The notes: generated by a model from the sequence alone, not told the origin. A stretch of DNA of 35,977 nucleotides from Chrysomallon squamiferum (GCA_012295275.1 CM022677.1:5947517-5983493), one strand, 5' to 3'; numbered from the stretch's first letter, positions 10,279 to 20,057 are shown. Translations and numbers: made by a program.

Positions 10279-10714
10279 ATGAGGGTCTACATCTGGAATC
10301 CAACAAATATTCACCACGGACATGCATCACTTCAGCTGTCTAATGGTACATATATCAGCTTCTGGGATCGTGACATCATAAACAATGAAAAATACGAGAA
10401 TACTAAACAGGTGTGGAAAATCGGGAAGTCTTGAATTTGACAAAAAAATCCTGTTAGCCGATCCTGATGACGTCATCAGCGTTGATGATCTCTCATTGGA
10501 TGAAGGAATGATAGAAAGATGGTGGTTTCAGTGGAAACAAACAGCATTCTTCGGATTCTACAATTACAACAGTTTCTATACTGTTTACCAGGCTCTGCGA
10601 GCAGGGGGAGCTACCATTAGTTTGAATCCTCTCTGGACAGCTGGAATCCTCTACCGATATCTACAGAGAGTCAAACACGGAATCTGGGGACTGGTGACTT
10701 CTTTTTTTCATTGA
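10279..10714 (+). pseudogene. Family member C1: Ser-type, single frameshift
   Basis: Starts MRVYIWNPTNIHHGHASLQL, close to A1, from an ATG 11 nt after the acceptor. After …SFWDRDI there is one extra base relative to A1 (between about 10384 and 10405), and the frame ends at 10432-10434. The next frame carries the rest uninterrupted: SGSLEFDKK, ISVDDLSLDE, YNYNSFYTVYQALRAGGA, ILYRYLQRVK, stop at 10714. The predicted His is kept and the Cys position is Ser. The same insertion is in copy 2. It could be a young pseudogene, a shared sequencing error, or a gene read by frameshifting; I favour pseudogene. Confidence 0.75.
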
Positions 10715-10835
10715 GTTGTTCCGTGCTCGCTTCACTTCCTGTTCTACAGTTTTAACTATAAATTATACGGTTTTTACCACAGCAGGAATTTTACAGCAGT
10801 ACAGGTGATGACGAATCCTTGTTTATCCGATACTA

Positions 10836-11291
10836 CTACAGGAAATCCAAGCTTGCACACCTTTTATATAGGAGTTGAAAAAGGAATGATCCCAGAAGTG
10901 CAAAAACTCCATCTTTAAGTCTCTGGAGATAACGATACAAAATGGCTGGTGACCACACTGTGTTAAAACTAGGACTGGCGCCTCCAGCTCTTAAAGCGCT
11001 ATAAACTACCCAGCAACAGTTCTTTCCAAACAAAGAATAGAAACCTCTCCTCCGAAAGTCAGTCCACCATTCTTCAATCTTGTATTCTGTTAAGTTCAGG
11101 TCATCCAAGTCTATTATCCTGTCAGGATCTCTGCCTTCAGCTCTTATGTCATCTCGAAGAGATGCTTGTGCATAACCGTCACCTCCTCCTTTTCCTGGCC
11201 ACCAGCTTATGTACGTTCCATTAGATAGCTCGAGAGTACCATGTCCAATTTTACTTTCTCCTGGCGATGGAAACCAAATATAAGCTCTCAT
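10836..11291 (-). CDS. Family member D1: Cys-type permuted papain-like domain protein
   Basis: 151 aa from ATG 11291, 8 nt after an acceptor …tttttcag (11300-11302 on the plus strand). MRAYIWFPSPGES, then KIGHGTLEL (predicted catalytic His), GTYISWWPGKGGG, an acidic helix ending EWW, then LFGKNCCWVVYSALRAGGA with the predicted nucleophile Cys at the helix start, and AILYRYLQRLKDG. The only branch here keeping both predicted catalytic residues intact in a full frame, so the best candidate for an active enzyme; substrate unknown. The last nine or so residues (QLLYKRCASL…) follow a one-A shortening (about 10876-10880) relative to D2, so the tail is a frameshift extension or an error. Splice phase allows an upstream coding exon, not found nearby. 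Confidence 0.82.
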   Translation of the reverse strand: MRAYIWFPSPGESKIGHGTLELSNGTYISWWPGKGGGDGYAQASLRDDIRAEGRDPDRIIDLDDLNLTEYKIEEWWTDFRRRGFYSLFGKNCCWVVYSALRAGGASPSFNTVWSPAILYRYLQRLKDGVFALLGSFLFQLLYKRCASLDFL

Positions 11292-11369
11292 TGTTTTATC
11301 TGAAAAATAAATCCCAGGAATGACAGAATTAAAAAAGTTCAAAATATATTTCGGATATTTTTATTAGTA

Positions 11370-11428
11370 CATGTGTGTGTGAGTGTGTGTGTGTGTGTGT
11401 GTGTGAGTGTGTGTGTTATTGTTTATGT
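11370..11428. repeat. (TG)n microsatellite
   Basis: GT repeats with GAGT interruptions, upstream of D1 on its minus-strand intron side. Copy 2 at about 23675-23724. Confidence 0.9.
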
Positions 11429-11912
11429 TGTTGTGTTTTGGGGTTGTTTGGTTTTTCCTCTCCTATTTGCTCTTTTGCGCTATAATAAACAGTACCTAAC
11501 ATATTAACCTCGAATAACAATGCACATTTTTAATCACATGATTCATGCGCGATCGATGGCGTAATATATCGAGTTTATGGTTTTCACCCACTTCCAATGC
11601 TTGTCATATTTGAATATAATAGGAGTTGTCTAATTATTCGTTCAGTAATCTTCAGCTCCTTTTCAACTGTGAAAAAAAAAAAGCGTGCTGATCTCAATTC
11701 TGAAACTGATGATATAAATGGTACAAATATTTATTAAGATGCTTTGTGGATAACATGGACATAAGAAAAGAGCAGCACAGAACGCTGACCGCTGCTGCTG
11801 TCTAGAAAGAAAGGTGATATTGTGGAAATGCAATCTGCAGGTACATAAATGACTCGAGATACAGGATTTGCATCATTTTCACGTGCACTTTCCGCACACT
11901 GGAATCCACATC

Positions 11913-11994
11913 ATGACCGCTGTCTACAGGATCCTTCTGACTGTTGCTTTTATTGCTTTGTGTAGTCGCCATATTGACAGTTTCTCAGTCACCT
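11913..11994 (+). CDS. Signal-peptide leader exon of member E1
   Basis: The ATG at 11913 opens 27 codons, ending ACC T|gtaagt at 11995, a near-consensus donor in phase 1. The product starts MTAVYRILLTVAFIALC, a charged start followed by a hydrophobic core, then SRHIDSFS; this reads as a classic secretory signal peptide. The acceptor at 13474 before the E1 domain exon leaves 8 nt before its ATG, which is phase-1 compatible and open. So the family's ancestral form was probably secreted, with the 'start' Met of the domain exon internal. The same segment is recognisable but broken upstream of A and C. Expression is untested, and E itself is broken downstream. Confidence 0.62.
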
Positions 11995-12114
11995 GTAAGT
12001 TTGGGAACACTCCTCTCCTCTTGTTTCAGTGTATGTATCTCCTAAACATCAGTTTCTGTAGCAGGTGTACGGGAAAGAGTTATATTGACTGCATTCTCAT
12101 CTGAAATATTTTTT

Positions 12115-12175
12115 TTTTACAAAAGTGCAATCACGACCTCACAAATCTGTCAGCTGCCGCACGCCTGAAGAGATT
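12115..12175 (-). mobile_element. Inverted SINE-like fragment
   Basis: tcacgacctcaca followed by gtcagctgccgcacg is the reverse complement of the tgtgaggtcgtga-containing core at 4125-4160 and 8140-8165. No complete tRNA-like head is present. Confidence 0.4.
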
Positions 12176-12378
12176 AATGGTAGCAGTTCATTGCACGGGA
12201 GGTTATGGTCTGTTCTACTAAATACGGGTATGCGATGCAATTATAATCACGTTATAATTTCCTGACCTAACCATATCTCTCGATCACAACTCACATGAAA
12301 ATTATTCAAATGTATATGTTTATGCGAGTGAGTAATGTTAAACAAAAAAATAGCTATACTGAAGTGACCATCCTTCAG

Positions 12379-12525
12379 ATGGCGGCAGGTGGAATGACAA
12401 GACCCACGAAGAAGGCCTACAGTAGACTGAATGAACGTACTGAGGGAGAAAAGAGAAGACTATTGGCAGGCCTATTGACCCCAAAGGAGTACGGAGATGC
12501 CATTTCTCATCTAGTAAGACTTTGA
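12379..12525 (+). CDS. Small conserved reading frame of unknown function, possible exon
   Basis: Forty-eight codons starting MAAGGMTRPTKK and including TEGEKRRLLAGLLTPKEYGD, with balanced codon use unlike the AT-rich surroundings. An acceptor-like ccttcag sits immediately before the ATG. The segment is unchanged in copy 2 (24680-24826), although with such recent duplication this says little about constraint. It lies within the E1 intron. It could be an exon, a transposon scrap or chance. I do not recognise it. Confidence 0.3.
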   Translation: MAAGGMTRPTKKAYSRLNERTEGEKRRLLAGLLTPKEYGDAISHLVRL

Positions 12526-13095
12526 ACCGCGATCAGTGAAAGTTATGAATGACTCTATACTAATTTATATAATGTGAATGTTAAAATGGATTTTATAAAT
12601 GTCGAATTACTGCTAGATGTAATAAAATGAACAAATGTTATGAATGTTATACGTACATTTATGACAATATTTTGGATATTTTCGGAATAATACTATAAAC
12701 TGAACTACATTATCGATAACGAAACTCTTTTGAATTCACAATATTCCTCATTGTTTAATACTGACACTGTCATATTCTCATAGCAATTTAATTTTCATTT
12801 CTATTTCAGTTGTCAAGAAGGAATTTTAATTTTTTTGTTAATGAATCCTGAGAACAGTTTTTCATAGCTTCATCTTTCGAGTTACTGTTTTATCGACAAG
12901 TTCACAACGTTAATAGAAACGTAAGAACAGTGGAGTAAAATACACCATACGAAACAAAAAACAAAACAAAAATATAATGTCTACACTACGATTTGTCTAT
13001 TACATTTTGTAAATTTTTGTTGTAATATATTTTATTACTGATATAGAAAATAATATTCAAGTATATTTACAGACGAATGAATATAAATGATTAAC
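12526..13095. other. Noncoding spacer of the inverted duplication
   Basis: AT-rich DNA without recognisable coding or RNA features; part of the E1 intron. Confidence 0.5.
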
Positions 13096-14160
13096 AGGCA
13101 AAATTGAAAAGGAACTGAAGATTACTGAACGAATAATTAGACAACTCCTATTATATTCAGATATGATAGGCATTTGAAGGAGTAAAAAATAGAACTTTCG
13201 TGCGTGAAACGTATTACTTCTCAACTAGCCTCCAAAACTACCAACATTCATCATTTGACCGCACATGAATCATGCGATTAAACGAGAGCAGTGTTATTCG
13301 AGGTTGACATGTTAGGTACTATTCATTATGCTGCAGAATAATAAATACCACCACAACTGAACAACAACAACAAACAAACAAACATACACACACAGAGACA
13401 CAAATAAAACAAAAAACTGCGAAATATATTTCGCACTTCTTTAATTCAGTTATTCTTGTGTTTTTATTTTTCAGATAAAATAATGAAAGCTTTTATTTGG
13501 TTAGAATCGATTCTAAGCTGGATTGGACGTGCTTCTCTCGAACTATTTAGTGGTAGATATGCAAGCTGGTGGCCAGATGTTTCAGTCTCTGACAATGATG
13601 AGAAAACTGGGAAGAAATCGGGACAGAAACTAAGGAAAGAAGCTGGAAAACGAATGGGAAAGGAAACGGGAATGAAAGCAAGAAGTAAAACTGGAGAGAA
13701 CAAACTTGTATAAGGTCGAGCACAATACTGTGTTGAAGATGACATAAAAGCGGAAGGCAGCGAACCTGTCTAAACATTGGACTTGGATGACCTGAACTTA
13801 GATGAAGAGAAGATTGAAGAATGTACTGGCTTGGCTGGCGGATGAGAGGTTTCTGTTCTTTGCTAGGAAGTTTATAAAGCTTTAACAGCAAGCGGCGCCC
13901 CTAAGAAATCTAGCCTAATAATGGTGTCAGATAACTTTTATGATTATCTTGATACTTATGGGAAAGTTCCTAACTCCATGCCTGTTTAATGTTGTGTGCA
14001 AACTTGAATTTCCTATAGTAATACGGATAAACATATTTTCGTCATCAGCTGTATTGGTGTAAAATTCCTGCTGTAATAAAAACCGTATATTTTGAAGTTG
14101 CAACAACAGAATAAAACACGAAACTTCAACACAGTAAGACAGAATTTACTGATTCATACT
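13090..14160 (+). repeat. Inverted-duplication arm 2 (locus E1 with flanks)
   Basis: Reverse-complement partner of about 10733-11700, running through upstream intron, acceptor, domain exon and 3' flank (attcctgctgtaataaaaacc matches the D/B flank). Divergence is high, so the inversion is older than the 12.3-kb duplication. Confidence 0.72.
13483..13911 (+). pseudogene. Family member E1: Cys-type pseudogene with Lys/Gly-rich insert
   Basis: The domain exon starts at 13475. The frame MKAFIWLES…, WIGRASLEL, GRYASWWPD runs to a stop at 13711-13713. The predicted catalytic His is Arg (CGT) here. After the WWP motif comes a Lys/Gly-rich low-complexity stretch (KTGKKSGQK…, RMGKETGMKARSK) not found in A, C or D. 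Beyond the stop, degraded family sequence continues with in-frame stops: DDIKAEG, LDLDDLNLDEEKIEE and an L-C-stop-EVYKALTASGAP segment matching the Cys-helix motif, to about 13911. It is a pseudogene unless only the short N-terminal product (with the leader exon) is made. Confidence 0.75.
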
Positions 14161-14264
14161 GAACTGATGCAGTGTTTATGAAAAAACTATAAAAAAAAGA
14201 AAGAAAAAAGGAAGAACACAACGAAATTGACTGTCTGTATTTATGTGTGTATATATCATTCTAT

Positions 14265-14432
14265 CAGTCCATCTATCTATCTGTCTTTCTATTTATCTAA
14301 TCTATTTACCTATCTATCTATCTGGATGTCTGTCTATTCTCGTATCCATTTGTCTCTCTCTGTCTATCTGTCCACCTATCTATCTATCTATCTATCTATC
14401 TATTTCTATCTATCTATCTATCTATCTGTCTG

Positions 14433-14463
<31 letters not shown>

Positions 14464-14525
14464 CTATCTATCTATCAATCTATTTCTCTATTTACCAGTC
14501 TACTTGTCTGTCTATCTGTCTATGT
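14265..14525. repeat. (CTAT)n/(CTGT)n microsatellite
   Basis: About 260 bp of imperfect CTAT and CTGT repeats. The Leu/Ser/Ile/Tyr frames across it are artefacts. Copy 2 at about 26570-26824 has a slightly different repeat number. Confidence 0.95.
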
Positions 14526-15019
14526 CCATTTTGGCGTTTGACTGTGAGACAGCCTACATGTCAGTCTACCTTTCAGTGTACCTACTCAACTCTCTTGTGC
14601 GTTCGTGTGGACGGTGCATGTTTAATAGGAACAAATAAAAATAAGAAAGAACTAAATGAATTTCATTTGTTTCTCATTACATGATTTGAAGTGAAATCTG
14701 TTAAACTTTGGTAAAGAAACATTTCCAAAGAATAAAGGAAATATCACCATCATCATTATCATGATTAATACTGTTATTGTTATTATTATTATTATTATTA
14801 TTACTGGTATTATAAACTTTCCTCAGAAATTTAATTAAGAAATGAAGTTTTTCACACTGATACTGTTTTTATATATTGTTTTATTATTTAAATCCACGTT
14901 ATTAAAGTACTCCCTAAATAGGCGTTAACAAAAGCAGATACTATATTTTGATTAAATCAGTATATTTAGTAGGGAAAAGGAAATAAAAGAGAATAGTCTG
15001 TAAAGATTATTTGTTTCTT
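14526..15019. other. Noncoding interval
   Basis: AT-rich, with a short (ATT)n at about 14780-14803. No supported gene. Confidence 0.5.
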
Positions 15020-16345
15020 TTAAAAACATTTATTTTCTATGTGTTCAGTCCACCAGACAGTGTTAGTGCATTTTTTAGGTTTGGGTATACATTTAGTAGC
15101 AATTGAGTCTATCGTGTTGGTCAGTGATGTGCAGTAAGTATCAGTGTTGTTAGGGTTTTCTGTCGGCTTTGCATGCTTTGTAGAAACCTTCCAAGTTTGC
15201 TTTGGTGAAATTCCATTTGGGAATAAAAATGGAGTTGTCGAAAAGGCGTTTTTGCTGTTGTAATTGGTGAGCATGTGGTGATGGTCACTATTTAGCTCAC
15301 TTAGCGCTGCGATGTCTTTGCTGGTTGGTGTTAAATCAGTAACGGACTGGACACCAATGATGTCACTGGTGTAAGTGAATGCGATGTAGTTATGACAAAC
15401 CAGTTGATTTCAGCTCGATGAAATTTTATAATTCAATTCCAGGACTGTCGTCTATTGTGCCAGCCCATGCTGTATTTATTACGACAGTTGAAATCTCCAA
15501 CTATAATTAGTTTACTGTTAGTTGTTATAATGTTGTTTACGTCGTAAGTTTGGATGTTATGTAGTGCTGGAGTTAGTCGGCTATATATATTAATGATGTC
15601 AATATTCTGGTTATTGTTGTGTACAGTGACGCTTAGTATTTCGATGTTGGTATATACTTTGCTTAGTGTGTGGTATGTTTTGTTTAATGAGTGTCATAAT
15701 GCCTCCTCGGATACTATTGAATATGTTGACTTTGATAACAGGATGATATTGGCGATTGTGTTACTTATAATGTTTTGTCCTAACCATGTTTCTTGTATGC
15801 ATATTATGTCAGGTTTATATGGTGGCCAGGAAATCTTTAAGTTCATCTCCATGACCTGCTCAGAGGAGGCCTTTAGCATTCCACTAAAGAACAGAGAGAC
15901 CTGTGTTGTCGTGCTTATCATGTAGTATATCTATATTGTTGGTAATGTTTTAGTGTTTCGTATTCAATGTAATTTTGTGTGCGTGGAATTTCTTTTGTCG
16001 TTGTGCATTTGTTGGTAACTTGAAACTCTAACTATTTTCAGTGATCCAAATTTGGGTCGTTTGACATGTTTGTTTTGTTATTTCTTATGTTTTATAATTC
16101 GATTAGAATGCAGACGATGACTTTGTAAATTTCTGCTATTCTTTCCTCCTTATCTAAATTGTCTTTGGGTTGGGGTGTAATTGGGATTGTTGTCTGTTTG
16201 TAGGTGAGGTTTTTGTGGATATATAAAATTTTAATGTTTTTGGCTCCAGTTTCTGACATTTTTGGTTGACTGTTTCGATGATTTTATGTTCGCGTCTGCT
16301 GTCTTAGCATTTGTAGGATATTGTTTGTAGTGTGTTTCGTGTGAT
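15020..16345 (-). mobile_element. Degenerate non-LTR retrotransposon (LINE) fragment, endonuclease region
   Basis: On the minus strand, 15921 to 15694 encodes LKISWPPYKPDIICIQETWL, the N-terminal APE-type endonuclease motif (P-D-I-x-x-x-QET-W). Farther on are IVGDFNCRNK (GDFN at 15487-15498) and, at 15274-15020, CIPKPKK…VWWTEHIENK, typical of the linker between endonuclease and reverse transcriptase. Several stops and frameshifts interrupt it, and no reverse transcriptase follows. Upstream (16345-16080) a short ORF1-like tail may be present (NLDKEERIAEIYK). A dead fragment of the Jockey/CR1/I type; the clade cannot be settled. Confidence 0.78.
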
Positions 16346-17119
16346 CATTTTGCCAGGTAACGTCAACAACCGGTGATCACCGCTGATGATTACCACCGCA
16401 ATCACTGTGTTCAGTTTTTGGTGGTGTATCGCCATTTTTGACAGTGATAACACAAGATAACGATATATATATATATATAATTACCAAAACGTTCCAGCCT
16501 GATAATGGCCACCAGCTCCTTGACCGTCCCCCCTGTTTCCACTGTGTGTTCTTTCTTTCAAAAATAGCAGGTCTAGACTTATATGTAGCTATCACGCGGA
16601 CTTCCCTGATGGAAACAGAACGTAGCCGAAAAGAAATCCTTTTGTCTCTCGATAATGACTGTCAATGTTAGGTGGTTTCAGTAACGGTATTGCTTCTGAT
16701 TAACGGTGCATATTCAAATGATACATACTCATAGAAGTATCTACAGAAATGGATAGGTAACATATTTACTGACACATACAGGTTAATTTCGAGATGTTAT
16801 ACTGTATCTAAGTAAGCGATATAAATAAATAATCAATATTTTATTGACATTTCCATAAACTGTACCTTAATAGCACAACAGTACAATTTATTATAATAAT
16901 TAAAGAACTAGCTACCAGTGAATTCTATAAGCAGGTATAACCTAAACTGCGAGCGGTGGTTTAATAAGTAAGTTAGGACCAATTTTCTAACTTAAACAAA
17001 TACAGCAAACAGTACAACTAACTATCATTGTCAAAACTTTCGGTAGCTTGTGTGAAGCCTTATTAGGGTATGGTTAAGGTCCTACTGAGTGAGGTAAAAA
17101 CGATTTATCGTCGTTCCTT
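16346..17119. other. Noncoding interval between LINE fragment and unit 2
   Basis: Contains a short (AT)n at about 16462-16479 and an open frame at 16438-16671 without motifs or splice context. Nothing recognisable. Repeated almost unchanged at about 28650-29420. Confidence 0.5.
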
Positions 17120-17689
17120 GCCTTATATTGCAAGAATTTTGAAATAATCCCAGTATAGCAAATCTTCAACATCGGTTCAAAAGTCGAAACTGGACTTTTG
17201 AGAGTCGCACGTTACAAACTCAAAAACCATTAGCAATAAATGTTGAAACGCGTAAAATTATGAAGGAGCAATATTTTAACTTATAGACTACTATGAAAAA
17301 TGCACTAACAGCACGTCCAGTCATAGCTTACAGGACGTTTAACTCTGAATAATACGTCTGTATAAAGTTATTTAACAACCGGTAATCAAAATGATCCTTA
17401 TAAAGCCAAGAAAAAAACAAAACAAGAACGATCCAGTACAACAACGTTACCATTAAAAGTCAAAAGATCAAAGTACTCTGCTAGGTACATAATAAACGTC
17501 AACTTTAATCATCGAGAAGAAAAAAACAAATGAAAATAAAATAATAAAACATTAATAATACTAAAACCAACTGCTGCTTTAATTTTTAAATACATACATA
17601 CATGCATAAGCACATATGTTACATGTACATTAATATACACACACATATATATATATAAACACACACACATTCACACGTACACCCATGCA

Positions 17690-17733
<44 letters not shown>

Positions 17734-18087
17734 GAGGCTGATAATTATAATTTGAAATAGTATTTATTTATCAATATTGTAGGAGTTTACAACTGAAATA
17801 AATAAAATAATTATTGCAATATAGTGACGTTATTATATTTTACCTATGTTCTAATTTTTTTCACGGAAATCGAAACCAGGACGAAGCCATTGTAAATAAT
17901 CAAAAGTAGACACAGGCTAACTCGACCTCCTATTTTTAACAAACAGAGGTAGCAAGGGACACATATACCCCTCCCACTTATTTTATTACTACTTTTAGTC
18001 TTATTGTCGTTTTGTTGTGTTTATATTTTTATCTGCATAAAAAACTGTGACTGCGAAGATTTGAGTTAACCCCACTTTTTCAAGCAA

Positions 18088-18185
18088 ATGGTACGTTCCA
18101 GGGATTTCCGTTATTTTGTGTAGCCGCCATATTGACAGTTTTTCATTAACTTGTAAGACAGGGAACACTCCTCTCCTTTATTTAG
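18088..18185 (+). pseudogene. Decayed leader exon of gene A2
   Basis: Same layout as at 5463-5560: ATG-equivalent at 18088, core gccgccatattgacagtttt, inner donor T|gtaagaca at 18153, outer donor tttag|gtaagtaa at 18186. The frame is open through the core but has no in-frame ATG with a hydrophobic stretch. Would splice to the acceptor at 19244, a 1,059-bp intron. Inferred to be a 5' untranslated exon. Confidence 0.58.
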
Positions 18186-18512
18186 GTAAGTAACGTATAA
18201 TTAATTATTATTATTATAGTTAACACAAAATGAAACGTCAGTTTTCTCGGTTTCCTAGCAGCGTTAGTAAGCGAGCGAGCGAGGTACGGGTTCGTAAAGC
18301 AAAGTCTGTGAAGGTTATTTTCAACGACACACTTAATTGTACAATATTTTGTCCATGTATTAGAAACACTAGTTTTAAAACCACGTGGCAATGGCGATTA
18401 TTATTATTACATGAGTTATTTATTTATTTAGTAATTTTCGAAAGTAAATATTTACCTTTTCTCTGATTTTTTTTCTTGGTAATTCTATGTATGTAACTCT
18501 ACGTAATAAATA

Positions 18513-18649
18513 CAGTGGTACCTCGAGTTACGAGTGCTCCAACTTACGAATATTTCGAGATACGAGCAGTCTACCGGTCGAGTTTTGCTTTGAGTTGCGA
18601 GCTAAAATCCGAGTTACGAGCGAGCTTGAGAAACCTCAAGATACAACTC
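18513..18649. mobile_element. Mariner-type MITE, internally deleted copy (137 bp)
   Basis: Same insertion site as the MITE at 6137-6375, with the left end CAGTGGTACCTCGAG, but about 100 bp of the interior is missing and the right end has decayed to gatacaactc. TA flanks remain (18511-18512, 18650-18651). The insertion therefore predates the older duplication of the A region. Confidence 0.8.
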
Positions 18650-18651
18650 TA

Positions 18652-19244
18652 TTTTAAATGGAAAATAAAGACAATTTTCGGATAACCTGTTTTGTGAAAT
18701 ATTTCTTATAAAATAAGAAGAATGAGGTAATAGACAGGGTTATCGTGATAAATCTACGCTTACTATTTTACGGAAATATTTCTTTATTTTTATTTATTTA
18801 TTCATTTATTTTAAATAAGGTATTTAGTTATTTCTGTTTGGATTTCCTTGTGTAGGACAATCACAATTACATACGTTGTTTTCAAAGGCTTGCCAATTTA
18901 CTGTAATTATATAACATACCTTCCCAACAAAAAACAGGTATATGTATACAAAGAAAGGATCTGAAGGCTTTGGTCAAAAACAAAAGTCCATTGTTTCTTT
19001 CTCAAGACTGCGAATAGAAAAAAAAAAAGCCTCAGCATATCGTTAGTTAGATAGTTACATACATCCATAAATCCATAGATACATTCAGTGGTACGTACAC
19101 ACACACATACATACATACATACATATACATATATAGACAGAGGTTGATAGAGAGACAGATAGGCAGATAGTCTGACACAAAGCTTTTACGGTTCGTTATC
19201 ACGACTCTGCTGAAGATAATTTTCTATTTTACATTATTTACCAG
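18652..19244 (+). other. Remainder of A2 5' intron
   Basis: AT-rich; CATA repeats at about 19095-19130. Ends in acceptor …tttaccag at 19244. No coding signal. Confidence 0.55.
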
Positions 19245-19255
19245 GAAACTGAACA

Positions 19256-19690
19256 ATGAGGGTCTACATCTGGTATCCGACAAATAACCACCAAGGACAT
19301 GCATCACTTGAGCTGTCCAGTGGTACATATATCAGCTTCTGGGATCGTGACGTCATGGAAAATAAAAACACAATAATACTAAACGCATGTGGAGAATCGG
19401 GAAGTGTCAAATTTGACAGCAAAAAGCTCGGACAAGATCCTCAATACGTCATCAGAGTTGACGATCTCAAATTGGATGAAGAAAAGATGGAAACATGGTG
19501 GAATGAATGGAAGAAAACGGGAACCTTCGGATTCTACTATTACAACAGTTTCTGGGCTGTTTACCAAGCTCTGCGAGCTGGGGGAGCTTCCATTAGTTTC
19601 AATCCTCTCTGGACAGCTGGAATCCTCTACCGATATCTACAGAGAGTCAAACAAGGAGGCTGGGGACTTGTGACTTCGTTTTTTGGTTGA
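19256..19690 (+). CDS. Family member A2: Ser-type permuted papain-like domain protein, intact
   Basis: 144 aa, same architecture and same 11-nt acceptor-to-ATG spacing as A1, including the in-frame TGA just upstream. Differences from A1 include LKL for LSL and VIRVDD for IIGVGD in the acidic segment, YNSFWAVYQALRAGGAS for YNSFYTVYQALRQGGAA around the Ser motif, and LVTSFFG for LLNSFFG at the end. The predicted His is kept; the Cys position is Ser. The frame stayed intact through about a dozen substitutions, which is modest evidence for selection on the Ser form. Function unknown; no signal peptide. Confidence 0.82.
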   Translation: MRVYIWYPTNNHQGHASLELSSGTYISFWDRDVMENKNTIILNACGESGSVKFDSKKLGQDPQYVIRVDDLKLDEEKMETWWNEWKKTGTFGFYYYNSFWAVYQALRAGGASISFNPLWTAGILYRYLQRVKQGGWGLVTSFFG

Positions 19691-19958
19691 GTTTCATGAC
19701 GTCATAGCGGTGTGGCAACAACCCAAACAATTAACAGTTTGTAAAAAAAATAGTAATCAACATTCTACATAAACGTTACCAATAACTTTGACAAAATGTA
19801 TTATGTTGATTTCGAAATTTTTATTGCTTTTCTGGGTTTTTTCTTGCGGATTTTTCCTCCTATCATTTTCTTTTGATATCTTACGAATTTACTGATTATA
19901 TTTTCTTTTTCTTTCGATCTATACTGACTGTCAGTAGGAAATAACAATTTGATATTCT

Positions 19959-19961
<3 letters not shown>

Positions 19962-20055
<94 letters not shown>
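19962..20055. repeat. (CT)n microsatellite, unit 2
   Basis: About 94 bp of pure CT, equivalent to 7667-7762 and marking the left edge of near-identity. Confidence 0.95.

Positions 20056-20057
<2 letters not shown>

Larger units (their letters stand above)
10733..11700 (-). repeat. Inverted-duplication arm 1 (gene D1 with flanks)
   Basis: Pairs in reverse orientation with about 13090-14160. Matches include the 3' flank (gtaaaattcctgctgt), the coding exon, the acceptor and leader side of the intron (ataatagg/cctattat, gaacgaataattagacaac, gttattcgaggtt). About 1.4 kb of unmatched spacer lies between the arms. Confidence 0.75.
17120..19961 (+). repeat. Tandem-array unit 2, left part (contains gene A2)
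   Basis: Diverged homologue of 4500-7662. Its first 1.36 kb (to 18480) is nearly identical to 29420-30777, so it belongs to the recent duplication together with the block before it. CA repeats at about 17636-17726. Confidence 0.85.

Noticed and set aside
13547-13891. 114-residue minus-strand frame opposite E1
   Set aside because: Antisense shadow of the E pseudogene, and it contains no family motif.
15554-15925. 123-residue plus-strand frame with hydrophobic stretches (and copy at 27853-28224)
   Set aside because: It is the complement of the LINE endonuclease region, whose minus-strand motifs are convincing.
16420-16445. tgtatcgccatttttgacagtg, similar to the leader core (also near 28725)
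   Set aside because: The match is about 20 bases and nothing upstream or downstream aligns to the leader exons; probably chance or a tiny relic.
16438-16671. 77-residue plus-strand frame, partly kept in copy 2 (28684-28968)
   Set aside because: No motif, no splice context, and a low-complexity IYIYII start from an (AT)n tract; copy 2 is near-identical everywhere, so retention is not evidence.
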